From assembly GCA_046297835.1 (NCBI GenBank), contig JBKBHI010000001.1, positions 248,001 through 312,000 on the forward strand: DNA of 64,000 nt, read 5' to 3'. Below are positions 45,394 to 54,213 of the stretch, piece after piece. Within the stretch, counting starts at the first letter, position 1, and each line of letters begins with the position of its first letter. Position numbers and translations under genes: made by a program. The DNA comes from CAMAVH01 sp046297835 (GTDB lineage: Bacteria > Pseudomonadota > Alphaproteobacteria > SMXQ01). The notes beneath the pieces were generated by a model. That model saw only the letters and a list, made by a program, of their open reading frames with translations. It searched no databases and had not been told where the DNA came from.

Positions 45394-46989
45394 CTAAGAC
45401 GCGCCGTGGCCTTTGATCGGCCGCTCTTCCATCAGCAGCACCAGGGTCCAGCCGATGGCGACCGCCACGGCGGCGGCGGCGAACAGCCAGCGGAACGTGC
45501 CCTCGGGGATGGCGGCGAGGCCGGCGAGCCCCTCTGCGTGGTGGCCTGGGATCGCCGCGCCGTCGCTCAAGCCGTTGATGACGATGGCGCCGAAGATGGC
45601 GACGATGATCGCGCCGCCGAGCGAGCGGAAAAAATTGATCAGCGCCGTCGTGGTGCCCATCTGCTGCGGCAGCACGGCGTTCTGGCTCGACAGCGTGACG
45701 AGCGGAAAGGCGGTGCCGAGACCGATGCCGACGACGCCGAACAGCGTCAGCGCGGCGGCGAAGGGCAGGTCGGTCGAGCCGAGCGCGAGCAGCGCCAGCG
45801 AGATCGCCGCCGCGCCGAGGCCGATGATGCCGATGCGCTTGTAATGGCGGACGCGGTTGATCAGCCGGCCGCAAGTCTGCGCGCCGAGCACCGTGAAGCC
45901 CATCAGCGGGACGAGGGCGAGGCCGGCGACGCTGGCGCTGAGGCCGAGCGCGGCTTCGAAATAGATCGGCGTGTAGATCGTCAGCGCGATGAACACGCCC
46001 ATGGTGAAGAAGCCGGCCGCCGCCGCCGGCCCGACGACCGGATGGAAGGCGATGGCGAGCGGCAGGAACGGCTCGCGCGCCGCCACCATGCGCAGGCCGA
46101 ACAGCGCCATCATCGCGGCGGCGAACGCGAACAGGCCGACGACCTCCCACGACGCCCAGGGATGGCGGTTGCCGCCCCAGTTGAGCGCCAGCAGCAGCGG
46201 CACGGTGGCCAGCACCAGCAGGGCCGCGCCGGCGATGTCGAGCTTGTGCGGCCGCTCGTGGCGCGGCAGACGGCGCAGCCGTCCGCTCAGCGACCACCAG
46301 ATGTAGCCGCCGACCGGCAGGTTGATCCAGAAGATCACCGACCAGTGCAGGTGCTCGGCGATGAAGCCGCCGAGCACCGGCCCGATCAGGCTGGAGCTCA
46401 TGAAGACGGCGGCGAAATGCGCCTGATAGCGCGCGCGTTCGCGCGGCGGCACCAGGTCGGCGATGATCGTCATGGCCAGCACCATCAGGCCGCCGCCGCC
46501 GAGGCCTTGCACCGCGCGGGCCGCGGCGAGTAGGCCCATGGTCGGCGCGACGGCGCAAAGGATGGAGCCGCCGACGAAAATGCCGATGGCGGTCAGCATC
46601 ATCACGCGCCGGCCATGGATGTCGCTCAGCTTGCCGTAGAGCGGCGTCACCGCCGTCGAGCTGAGCAGATAGGCCGTCACCACCCAGGCGAGAATCTCGA
46701 CATCGCCGAGCTCGCGGCCGATGGTCGGCAGGGCGGTGGCGATGATCGTCTGTTCGAGCGAGGCGAGGAACATCGCCAGCATGACGCCGAAGATGATGGA
46801 GCGCACCGTGGTGGCGTCTGGCGCGGCATCTGGCGCGTCGGGAGCGGCGGAGCGGGGGGCGGCGGTGTCGGGCATGGGACCGGGTTGCGGAACGGAAACG
46901 GGCGCGAATTCGCTCGCAGCCGGAGTGGCCGAGGGGCGATGGGCGATATGCGACGAAGCGGAGGCCGAACATGAGCCTTTCGCCGCCAT
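45394..46989 (-). CDS. MFS drug-exporter-type transporter, DHA2 (14-TM) family
   Basis: Up to 531 residues with 14 predicted TM segments. DHA2 signatures include MLAMFLASLEQTIIATALPT followed by IGRELGDVEILAWVVTAYLL, motif A as YGKLSDIHGRRVMM, and motif C in SSLIGPVLGGFIAEHLHWS with VIFWINLPVG. Such pumps export drugs or toxic metabolites with protons. The start is uncertain: 46989 has GAGG at good distance, while a start at 46875 (MPDTAAP) removes an unconserved 38-residue leader. Confidence 0.9.
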   Translation of the reverse strand: MAAKGSCSASASSHIAHRPSATPAASEFAPVSVPQPGPMPDTAAPRSAAPDAPDAAPDATTVRSIIFGVMLAMFLASLEQTIIATALPTIGRELGDVEILAWVVTAYLLSSTAVTPLYGKLSDIHGRRVMMLTAIGIFVGGSILCAVAPTMGLLAAARAVQGLGGGGLMVLAMTIIADLVPPRERARYQAHFAAVFMSSSLIGPVLGGFIAEHLHWSVIFWINLPVGGYIWWSLSGRLRRLPRHERPHKLDIAGAALLVLATVPLLLALNWGGNRHPWASWEVVGLFAFAAAMMALFGLRMVAAREPFLPLAIAFHPVVGPAAAAGFFTMGVFIALTIYTPIYFEAALGLSASVAGLALVPLMGFTVLGAQTCGRLINRVRHYKRIGIIGLGAAAISLALLALGSTDLPFAAALTLFGVVGIGLGTAFPLVTLSSQNAVLPQQMGTTTALINFFRSLGGAIIVAIFGAIVINGLSDGAAIPGHHAEGLAGLAAIPEGTFRWLFAAAAVAVAIGWTLVLLMEERPIKGHGAS

Positions 46990-47090
46990 CGGGCAAGCCT
47001 CGCGGCGGGCGGCTCGCGAAAACGGGATCGGCCCGTCTGGAAACGGTTTCGACCATTGAATCCGACGCCTTGCCGGTATAGGTCAAGGCC

Positions 47091-48902
47091 ATGCCGCCCG
47101 CCCCCTTGCTCACCCTTCAGAACGTCCGCCAGACCTTCGGCGGCACGCCGCTGCTCGTCGGCGCCGAACTCGCCATTTTCGCCGGCGAGCGGCTGTGCCT
47201 GGTCGGGCGCAACGGCTCGGGCAAATCCAGCCTGCTCAAGATCGCCGCCGGCGAGTTGACGCCGGACGCCGGCGAGCGCGTGCTGCAGACCGGCACCACC
47301 GTGCGTTATCTGCCGCAGGAGCCGGACCTGTCGGGCCATCCGACGACGCTGGCCTATGTCGAAGCGGGGCTCGGGCCGGGCGACGATCCCTATCGCGCGC
47401 GCTATCTGTTGGAGCGCCTCGGCTTCACCGGCGAGGAATCGACGGCGACGCTGTCCGGCGGCGAGGCGCGCCGCTGCGCGCTGGCCCGCGCGCTGGCGCC
47501 GGAGCCCGACGTGCTGCTGCTCGACGAACCGACCAACCATCTCGACCTGCCGGCCATCGAATGGCTGGAGAACGAGCTGCGTTCGCTGCGCTCCGGCATG
47601 GTGCTCATCAGCCACGACCGGCGCTTTCTGGAAAATCTCTCCAAGGCGACGCTGTGGCTCGACCGCGGCGTCACGCGCAAGCTCGACAAGGGCTTCGCCG
47701 CCTTCGAGGAATGGCGCGACGAAATCCTTGAGCAGGAGGAGCTGGAGCGCCACAAGCTCGACCGCAAGATCGTCAACGAAGAGCATTGGGTGCGCTACGG
47801 CGTCAGCGGCCGGCGCAAGCGCAACGTGCGGCGCATGCGCGAGCTCGAAGGCATGCGCCAGAGCCGCCGCGAGGAGCGCAAGGCGGCCGGCAACGTCAAG
47901 ATGACGGTCAGCGAAGGCGAAGTCTCCGGCAAGCTAGTATTCGACGTCGACGGCATTTCCAAAAGCTACGGCGACAACGCCGTGGTGCGCGATCTGACCT
48001 TGCGCGTGCTGCGCGGCGACCGGCTCGGCATCATCGGCCCCAACGGCGCGGGCAAGACGACGCTGCTGAAGATGCTGACCGGCGCGCTGGAGCCCGACGC
48101 CGGCACGGTCAAGCGCGGCGCGAACCTGCGCATGGTCACGCTCGACCAGGGGCGCGGCATGCTCGATCCGGCGATGAGCCTGCAGCACGCGCTGACCGGC
48201 GGCACGGCGAGCGATTATGTCGAGGTCGGCGGCGGCCGCAAGCACGTCATGAGCTACATGAAGGACTTCCTGTTCGCCCCCGAGCAGGCGCGCACGCCGG
48301 TCGGCGTGCTGTCGGGCGGCGAGCGCGGCCGCCTCATGCTGGCGCGCGCCCTGGCGCTGCCGTCGAACATGCTGGTGCTTGACGAGCCGACCAACGATCT
48401 CGATCTCGAAACGCTCGATCTGCTGCAGGAATTGATCGCTGATTACCCCGGCACGGTGCTGGTCGTCAGCCACGACCGCGATTTTCTCGACCGCGTCGCG
48501 ACCTCGGTGCTGGCCTTCGAGGGCGACGGGCAGTGGCTCGAATATGCCGGCGGCTATTCCGACATGGTGGCGCAGCGCGGGCAGGGCGTGACGGCGAAAG
48601 CCGCGCTCCAGGGCAAAGCGCCGAAGGACGCGAAGCCGTCTGGCGAGAAGGCGGCCGCCGCGAAAAAGCGCCTCGGCTTCAAGGAGCAGCACGCGTTGAA
48701 AACCCTGCCCGGCGTCATGGCCGAGCTGGAAAAGAAAGTCGCCAAGCTGCAGGCGGCGCTGAACGATCCGCAATTGTTCGCGCGCGACGCGGCGAAATTC
48801 TCCGCCACCGCCGCCGAACTGGAAAAGGTCCAAGGCGAGCTGGCCGCCGTCGAGGAGCAGTGGCTCGAATTGGAGATGCTGCGCGAGGAGATCGAGAGCT
48901 AA
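47091..48902 (+). CDS. ABC-F family ATPase (Uup-like)
   Basis: A 603-residue protein with two ABC domains and no membrane segments. First domain: Walker A LVGRNGSGKSSLLKIAAGEL and signature TLSGGEARRCALARALAPEP with LLDEPTNHLD. Second: IIGPNGAGKTTLLKMLTGAL and VLSGGERGRLMLARALALP with LVLDEPTNDLD. A C-terminal coiled coil (LKTLPGVMAELEKKVAKLQA) places it with Uup. ABC-F proteins act on ribosomes or DNA intermediates and not in transport. Confidence 0.93.
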   Translation: MPPAPLLTLQNVRQTFGGTPLLVGAELAIFAGERLCLVGRNGSGKSSLLKIAAGELTPDAGERVLQTGTTVRYLPQEPDLSGHPTTLAYVEAGLGPGDDPYRARYLLERLGFTGEESTATLSGGEARRCALARALAPEPDVLLLDEPTNHLDLPAIEWLENELRSLRSGMVLISHDRRFLENLSKATLWLDRGVTRKLDKGFAAFEEWRDEILEQEELERHKLDRKIVNEEHWVRYGVSGRRKRNVRRMRELEGMRQSRREERKAAGNVKMTVSEGEVSGKLVFDVDGISKSYGDNAVVRDLTLRVLRGDRLGIIGPNGAGKTTLLKMLTGALEPDAGTVKRGANLRMVTLDQGRGMLDPAMSLQHALTGGTASDYVEVGGGRKHVMSYMKDFLFAPEQARTPVGVLSGGERGRLMLARALALPSNMLVLDEPTNDLDLETLDLLQELIADYPGTVLVVSHDRDFLDRVATSVLAFEGDGQWLEYAGGYSDMVAQRGQGVTAKAALQGKAPKDAKPSGEKAAAAKKRLGFKEQHALKTLPGVMAELEKKVAKLQAALNDPQLFARDAAKFSATAAELEKVQGELAAVEEQWLELEMLREEIES

Positions 48903-48922
48903 GTCCCAATCGTGGGGCTTAG
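48899..48922. terminator. Near-perfect palindrome spanning two convergent stop codons
   Basis: CTAAGTCCCA-ATCG-TGGGGCTTAG forms a 10-bp stem with one wobble pair. It covers the stop of the ABC-F gene and the stop of the class II aldolase gene, and may terminate both; no T-run is present. Confidence 0.4.
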
Positions 48923-49620
48923 TCGTGAACTTGGCCGCAGCCGCACACCTTGCGTTCGAGATATTCGAACACTTTGGCGTATTGCGGGATGATGCGGCCC
49001 TGCTTGGCCTTGGCGTCTTCCGCCGTGCTGAGGCGCGTCGCGCCGCCGCAGGCCTCCACCAGCAATTGCGATTTGCAGGCGCGCTCCAGATGGATGGCGA
49101 GCATGGTCGCCTCCTGGATCGACGCGCCGACCGTGACGAGGCCGTGGTTCTGCAGCAGGACGGCGCGGTGCGCGCCGAGCGATTGGGCCACCGACTTGCC
49201 GCGCTCTTGCGTCACGATCAGGTCGGTCGTCTCGTCGAACACCGGCAGGCCGTCGCAGAACACCGAACCTTCATGGCCGACCGGTTGCAGCGGTAGGCCG
49301 AGCGCCGAAAAGGCCACGGCATGCGGCGCGTGGGTGTGGACCACGGACTGCACGTCGGGCCGCGCGCGCAGGATTTCCGAATGGATGTACACCTCGAGAT
49401 GGCGCGGCGCGTCGCCGGCCGTCTTCTCGCCGTCGAGATTGCAGGTGACGATGTTCTTCATGGTGATTTCCTCGAGGCCGTATGTGTGCGGCTTCATGAA
49501 GAAATGGCCGGCGTCGTCCGGCGTGCGCACCGTGACATGGCCGAAAATGTCGTCGCCCTGCTGCTCGCTGAACAGGATCTTGCCGGCGTTGATGAGCGTG
49601 GTCTTGAGCTGGTCGGTCAT
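48919..49620 (-). CDS. Class II aldolase/adducin family protein
   Basis: A 233-residue protein of the fuculose-aldolase fold. The metal-binding HTHAPHAVAFSALG is clear, with QQGDDIFGHVTVRTPDD near the N terminus, FFMKPHTYGLEEITMKNIVT and HRAVLLQNHGLVTVGASIQE giving the third His. Members are metal-dependent aldolases, epimerases or decarboxylases acting on sugar phosphates or small hydroxy acids. It follows the LysR gene by 33 bases on the same strand. Substrate unknown. Confidence 0.9.
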   Translation of the reverse strand: MTDQLKTTLINAGKILFSEQQGDDIFGHVTVRTPDDAGHFFMKPHTYGLEEITMKNIVTCNLDGEKTAGDAPRHLEVYIHSEILRARPDVQSVVHTHAPHAVAFSALGLPLQPVGHEGSVFCDGLPVFDETTDLIVTQERGKSVAQSLGAHRAVLLQNHGLVTVGASIQEATMLAIHLERACKSQLLVEACGGATRLSTAEDAKAKQGRIIPQYAKVFEYLERKVCGCGQVHD

Positions 49621-49653
49621 TCCTCGTCCCCTGTTGCGGGGCGCAGAATGCCT

Positions 49654-50535
49654 TTATTGGCCGATAATATCCAGCAGCGCTTGGCTCGCCTTGCTGCGAT
49701 AGCGCTCGCGATGGTGCAGCACGTGGAACGGGCGCGCCGGCAATTGGATGTCGTCGATGCGATAGAGCGAGCCGAGGCGGAGCAGCGCCTCGACGACCAG
49801 TTCGGAAATGGCAGTGACTCCGCCGCCGGCCACCACCGCCGAGCGCACCGCCTCGTTGGACGGCAATTCCAGCGCGACCTTGAGCTTGGCCGGATCGAGG
49901 CCGAGGCGGCGCAATTCCGCTTCGAACTCCGACCGGGTGCCCGAGCCTTGCTCGCGCAGCACCCAGTCGGCGGCGGCAAGGTCGGCCAGCGTCACCTTGC
50001 GCTGCGAAATCCACGGGTGGGTCATGCCGACGACGATCACCAGGCGGTCGCCCTTGATCGCTTGATTGTTCAGCGTCGGCGCGTCGATCTCGCCCTCGAC
50101 GAAGCCGAGGTCGGCCTCGCCGTTCTGCACCGCTTCGGCGACTTGGGCGGTGTTGCCGATGGCGAGCCGCACGTCGACGTCGGGGTGGGCGCGGCGGAAG
50201 GCCATCAGATGGCGCGGCAGCCAATAGCTGGCGATGGTCTGGCTGGCATGGACGGCGAGCTTGCCGCGCGGGCCGCCGGCGAATTCGGCGAGGCGCTGCT
50301 CGGCGGCCTCGGCGCGCGCCATGACGGCTTTGGCTTCGACGAGGAACAGCTTGCCCGCATCGGTCAGCTCGATGCGCCGGCCGATGCGGTGGAACAGCGG
50401 CGTGCCATAGCGCCCTTCCAGCGCGGCGACGGCGGAGCTGACCGCCGACTGCACCAGGCCGAGCGATTCGGCGGCGCGGGTCATGTGCTCGCGCTCGGCG
50501 ACGGCGACGAAAATGCGCAGCTGTTCCAGAGTCAC
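49654..50535 (-). CDS. LysR-family transcriptional regulator (YeiE/CysB-like)
   Basis: A 293-residue LysR regulator: N-terminal winged helix (LEQLRIFVAVAEREHMTRAA, SLGLVQSAVSSAVAALEGRY, GTPLFHRIGRRIELTDAGKL) and a substrate-binding domain (LAIGNTAQVAEAVQNGEADL, WVLREQGSGTRSEFE). Its start is GTG, giving VTLEQLRIF. Upstream on the same strand lies yeiH; YeiH-LysR pairs are common and the regulator controls the exporter. Two inverted repeats lie before yeiH. Confidence 0.92.
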   Translation of the reverse strand: MTLEQLRIFVAVAEREHMTRAAESLGLVQSAVSSAVAALEGRYGTPLFHRIGRRIELTDAGKLFLVEAKAVMARAEAAEQRLAEFAGGPRGKLAVHASQTIASYWLPRHLMAFRRAHPDVDVRLAIGNTAQVAEAVQNGEADLGFVEGEIDAPTLNNQAIKGDRLVIVVGMTHPWISQRKVTLADLAAADWVLREQGSGTRSEFEAELRRLGLDPAKLKVALELPSNEAVRSAVVAGGGVTAISELVVEALLRLGSLYRIDDIQLPARPFHVLHHRERYRSKASQALLDIIGQ

Positions 50536-50587
50536 GGGCGGGCCTTTGCGCGTTGCGGCTCGAACGAGAGGCGGCTGCGCCACGGGC

Positions 50588-51610
50588 TCAGACCAGCCAG
50601 AGCGTGAGGACGAGGCCGAGCGTGGCGATGAACAGCGTGCCGCCGCCCGCGGCGAGCAGCGGACGCCAGCCTTTGGCGCGCAGCTTGGAGAGGTTGGTCG
50701 CCAATCCCATCGCGGCGAGCCCCATGCACAGCAGGAACAGCGCCGCATGGTTGGCCCAGGCTTTCGGCCCCGCCGGCAGATCGACGAGATTGCCCAAGAT
50801 CATGCAGACGGCGAAACCGAGCACGAACCAGGGCATCGCGGCGCGCGGCGCGCCCGTCTTGGCGGCGCTGGCGCGTCCCCAGGCCAGCAGCAGCACCATG
50901 GCGGGCAGGGCGGCGACGCGCAGCAGCTTGGCCACCGTGCCGCTCTGGCCGGCGGCGTCGCCCTGCTGGAAGGCGGCGGCCACGGCCTGGCCGAGCTCGT
51001 GCAGGGTCGCGCCGCTCCACAGGCCGTAGGCGTGGGGCCCGAGCGGCAGCAGCGCGGCGATCAGCGGATAGAGCAGCATCGCCGCCGTGCCGAACAGGGT
51101 GATGCAGGCGATGGCGTAAGCGGCATCCTCCTCCGGCGCGCGCGTCGCGGCATTGACCGCGGCGATGGCGGACGCGCCGCAGATCGAAGTGCCGGCGGCG
51201 ATCAGCGTGGCCAGCTGCGGCTCGACGCCGAGCCAGCGGCCGAGCGCGCGGGTGAACAGGAAGGCGGCGATCAGGCAGGTCAGCGCCACGGTCGCGCCGA
51301 TCCAGCCGATCGCGGCGACATGGGCCACGGAGATTTGCAGGCCAAGCAGGGCGATGGCGAAGCGCAGCACGCCGCGTTGCGACAACGCCAGGCCGCGCGC
51401 GGCGGCGGCGGGCACCCGCGCCAAACTGCGCCAGGCGATGCCCAGCAGAATGGCGACGACGAGCGGATTGAGCATCGTCCAGCCCGTCGCGGCGCGCGGC
51501 AGGAAGGCGAAGGCGGCGATCGCGGCGGTCAGCAGCAGGCCGGGCCATGGCGAGCCTTTGTCGGAAGCGCCGAGAGCGGCTGGCGCGCGGAGCGAGAGAT
51601 CGGAGGCCAT
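50588..51610 (-). CDS. YeiH-family (UPF0324) putative sulfate exporter
   Basis: A 340-residue membrane protein with about nine to ten TM segments. Family stretches include LNPLVVAILLGIAWRSL, AAGTSICGASAIAAVNAATR and SGATLHELGQAVAAAFQQGD. YeiH/YeiE pairs have been linked to sulfite/sulfate export. The start is set at ATG 51610; a TTG two codons earlier is possible. It lies just upstream of the LysR gene. Confidence 0.9.
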   Translation of the reverse strand: MASDLSLRAPAALGASDKGSPWPGLLLTAAIAAFAFLPRAATGWTMLNPLVVAILLGIAWRSLARVPAAAARGLALSQRGVLRFAIALLGLQISVAHVAAIGWIGATVALTCLIAAFLFTRALGRWLGVEPQLATLIAAGTSICGASAIAAVNAATRAPEEDAAYAIACITLFGTAAMLLYPLIAALLPLGPHAYGLWSGATLHELGQAVAAAFQQGDAAGQSGTVAKLLRVAALPAMVLLLAWGRASAAKTGAPRAAMPWFVLGFAVCMILGNLVDLPAGPKAWANHAALFLLCMGLAAMGLATNLSKLRAKGWRPLLAAGGGTLFIATLGLVLTLWLV

Positions 51611-51617
51611 GGACAAA

Positions 51618-51640
51618 CTGCCTGTTGAAACTACAGGCAG
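51618..51640. promoter_or_regulatory. Inverted repeat immediately before yeiH
   Basis: CTGCCTGT-TGAAACT-ACAGGCAG, a perfect 8-bp dyad within 8 bases of the yeiH start. Possible operator for the neighbouring LysR regulator or a leader hairpin. Confidence 0.5.
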
Positions 51641-51676
51641 ACTATGTGCATAGCCTCTAATCTGTATAACGAATAG

Positions 51677-51710
51677 ATTCGATTAAATCAATCTTATGAT
51701 TTAATCGAAT
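51677..51710. promoter_or_regulatory. AT-rich 14-bp perfect palindrome between yeiH and the decarboxylase-like gene
   Basis: ATTCGATTAAATCA-ATCTTA-TGATTTAATCGAAT, perfect over 14 bp per arm, in an AT-rich patch 66 bases before yeiH and 5 bases after the stop of the gene upstream. Size and composition suit a LysR-type or other dimeric regulator operator; it could also end the upstream transcript. Confidence 0.65.
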
Positions 51711-51714
51711 TGGA

Positions 51715-52686
51715 CTACTCGAAGCCCGGCGCGAACAGCTCGCTCAGGCCGACCGGCCGGTGCGCCACGCCCTGTTCGGCGCAATAGGCCAGGAAGGCTT
51801 CCAGCGTCGCGCGGTTGCGGGCGATGCCATAGGGCCAGAAGTCCTCGCCGACCATGGCCGTCATCTCCTCGGCCAGCTTGAAGCTCCAGGGATAGGGGTA
51901 GCGCGAGATGGTGCTGTCGCGCATCCGCGCCAGGCTGTTGGTCTTGGCCTGTTCGAACGCGGCATAGAGCGATTTGGCGACCCGGGGATCGGCGTCATAG
52001 ACGTCCTTGCGGATGGCGACGACATGCATGATCGGAAACAGGCCGCTCGATTTGCCGTAGGCCTTCTCGGCCGTCACGAAATCGTCGATCACGCGCTTGC
52101 TCTTGGGGGCGGGACCGTGGGAGCTGGTCAGCGGATGCGAGGTCAGCACGGCGTCGATCTCGCCGGCGAGCAGCAGGGCGTCGAGCGAACTGTCGGGCCG
52201 GCTCGAACGCTTTACGCTCGGCGGCAGCTTGACTTGCAGAATCTCCTGCAAACCCGGGGCGTTCACGCCGGCCTGCACCCATTCGATCTCGTCCAGCTCG
52301 ATGCCGAGATCGTGCTTGAGATAGCCGCGCGCGAAGATGCCGGCGGTGTGCATCCAGTCGGGATAGCCGACGCGCTTGCCGCGCAGATCGGCCAGCGTCT
52401 TCACCGGGCCGCCGACGCGCGCATAGAACGCCGAGAGGCGAAACATCCGCGAGGTGAAGACGGGGATCGCCGTCAGCCCGGTGTCGCCCTGCGAGAGCAG
52501 CGAGACATACATGCCGAGCGACATTTCCGAGACGTCCCATTCGCGGTTCTTGGTGAAGCGCTGGAAAATCTCGGCGATGGGCAGGACCTTGAGGTCCAGC
52601 TCGATGCCCTCGGCCTTGACCGGCCCATGGGTGAAATCGCGGGTGTGATCGTATTCGCAGATGGCGAGGGAGAGGCGCTTGCTCAC
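51715..52686 (-). CDS. 4,5-dihydroxyphthalate-decarboxylase-like, periplasmic-binding-fold protein
   Basis: A 323-residue protein with a PBP type 2 fold but no signal peptide. It begins LSLAICEYDHTRDFTHGPVK and has the family phrase FDVSEMSLGMYVSLL-like sequence (WDVSEMSLGMYVSLLSQGD), IPVFTSRMFRLSAFYARVG and GYPDWMHTAGIFARGYLKHD, as in Pht5-type dihydroxyphthalate decarboxylases. Such proteins decarboxylate aromatic acids or bind substrates. The role here is inferred by family only. It is transcribed divergently from the cupin gene. Confidence 0.85.
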   Translation of the reverse strand: MSKRLSLAICEYDHTRDFTHGPVKAEGIELDLKVLPIAEIFQRFTKNREWDVSEMSLGMYVSLLSQGDTGLTAIPVFTSRMFRLSAFYARVGGPVKTLADLRGKRVGYPDWMHTAGIFARGYLKHDLGIELDEIEWVQAGVNAPGLQEILQVKLPPSVKRSSRPDSSLDALLLAGEIDAVLTSHPLTSSHGPAPKSKRVIDDFVTAEKAYGKSSGLFPIMHVVAIRKDVYDADPRVAKSLYAAFEQAKTNSLARMRDSTISRYPYPWSFKLAEEMTAMVGEDFWPYGIARNRATLEAFLAYCAEQGVAHRPVGLSELFAPGFE

Positions 52687-52849
52687 GGGACAGCCTTTCG
52701 GAAGGGATGGAGCACCATAGGATCAGGCGGCGGCAGGGCCCAAATCTAAAGTGCTGAACCTCAAAGGGTTGAAATCATTAACATTGATAATTGGCTAATC
52801 TAACATTTCAGTTATTGCAAGCTGGGCGGTCAAATAATACACTCTCAGG

Positions 52850-53401
52850 ATGTTGATTGAGCCAACGCCCCGCTTCGAGCCGCATCCGGCCCCCTCCGCC
52901 GCCTTCCAGCATCTGCTGGCCGGCGTCGATCGGGCCGTGCGCGGCGCGGCGCATCCGCAGGCGTTGGTGGACGGCGTGGCCGGCAGCCTGCGCGAGGTGA
53001 TCCTTGAGCGCGATCTGCTGACGGCGGCGCAGAAGCAGCCCGATCCCGCGTGCTACCGCCAGCATGTGCTGCACGTCGCGCCCGACGGGCTCTATTCGCT
53101 TGTGTCGCTGGTCTGGCTGCCGACCCAGGAAACGCCGGTGCACGACCATGTCTCCTGGTGCGTCGTCGGCGTCCATCAGGGCGTCGAGCTGGAAACCAGC
53201 TACTGCCGCGAGACGGGCGATTGTTTGCGCGAGACGGGCCGGGGGCTCAATCCGGCCGGCACGGTGGTCGGCCTGTTGCCGCCGGCCGACATCCACAAGG
53301 TCGCCAACGGCGGCGACGAGCTCGCCGTATCGCTGCATGTCTACGGCGCCGATCTGTCGCGCTGCGGCACCAGCATCTTGCGCCGCTACGCGCTCAATTA
53401 G
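52850..53401 (+). CDS. Cysteine-dioxygenase-like cupin
   Basis: A 183-residue cupin related to thiol dioxygenases (cysteine dioxygenase/3-mercaptopropionate dioxygenase type). Ligands appear as H-x-H in TPVHDHVSWCVVGVHQG with the third His in PPADIHKVANGGDELAVSLH. These iron enzymes oxidise thiols to sulfinic acids. Neighbouring YeiH exporter and BisC-like reductase genes fit a sulfur theme, but the substrate is unknown. The stop overlaps the GntR gene's stop by four bases. Confidence 0.85.
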   Translation: MLIEPTPRFEPHPAPSAAFQHLLAGVDRAVRGAAHPQALVDGVAGSLREVILERDLLTAAQKQPDPACYRQHVLHVAPDGLYSLVSLVWLPTQETPVHDHVSWCVVGVHQGVELETSYCRETGDCLRETGRGLNPAGTVVGLLPPADIHKVANGGDELAVSLHVYGADLSRCGTSILRRYALN

Positions 53402-54135
53402 AGCGTCACGCTGACCTGTTGCAGCTTCGGGCTCGACATGATGGCGTCGAGCACCATCTGACGCGCCGATTCGATCTGCTCCACCACGGCCTCCTCGGCC
53501 GCTTGCGCGTCGCCGGCCATCAGCGCGTCGATCAGCGACTTGTGCTCGTGCTGCATTTCCTTGGTGCGGTCGCGCATCGACAGGCCGACATGGAACAGCC
53601 GCTCCATCTCGTCGAGCAGGCGCTCCATGTTTCCGGCCAGCTTGCGGTTGCCCGAGGCGCGCGCCAGCGCGACGTGGAACGCCTTGTTGCTGGCGAGGAA
53701 ATTCTGCTCGCTCTCGCGGTCGCCCGGCACGTAGCCGGCGGTGCAGATGCGGTCCAGTTCGCGCAGTTCCGCCTCGTTCACGTTGCCGATGGCGAGGCGC
53801 ACGGCGGCCGGCTCGACGATGGCGCGGTAATCGAACAGGTCCTTGACGTATTCGAGCGTGATCGGCGCGATGACGTAGCCGCGCCGCGGATAGGAGACGA
53901 CCATCTCGTCCTGCGCCAGGCGCAATAGCGCCGAGCGGATCGGCGCCTTGCCGAAGCCGTAGCGCGCGGCGAGCTGGCTCTCGGTGATCCCCTCGTCGGG
54001 GCGCAGCACGCAACGGATGATGTCGCGGCGGATCCGGTCGTAGGCGATGTCGCTCAGGCCCTTTTCGCGCGCCGGCTTGCCTTCCGTCGCGGCGGCGAGC
54101 GAGACCACGCTCTCCGCCTTGCTCTTGCTCGTCAT
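53398..54135 (-). CDS. GntR-family regulator with FCD ligand domain
   Basis: A 245-residue regulator. N-terminal winged helix: LSDIAYDRIRRDIIRCVLRP and GITESQLAARYGFGKAPIRS. The FCD domain follows with IVEPAAVRLAIGNVNEAELR and FHVALARASGNRKLAGNMER and later HEHKSLIDALMAGDAQAAEE; its His residues usually bind a metal and an organic acid. AAGGAGCG precedes the chosen ATG. It probably controls the adjacent catabolic genes. Confidence 0.92.
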   Translation of the reverse strand: MTSKSKAESVVSLAAATEGKPAREKGLSDIAYDRIRRDIIRCVLRPDEGITESQLAARYGFGKAPIRSALLRLAQDEMVVSYPRRGYVIAPITLEYVKDLFDYRAIVEPAAVRLAIGNVNEAELRELDRICTAGYVPGDRESEQNFLASNKAFHVALARASGNRKLAGNMERLLDEMERLFHVGLSMRDRTKEMQHEHKSLIDALMAGDAQAAEEAVVEQIESARQMVLDAIMSSPKLQQVSVTL

Positions 54136-54213
54136 CCGAACGCTCCTTGAAGCGGCTATGCCGCCGCTATTTCGGGCCTCTGCAGCCCGGCCAATATAAC
54201 GCACGGCGTCTGT

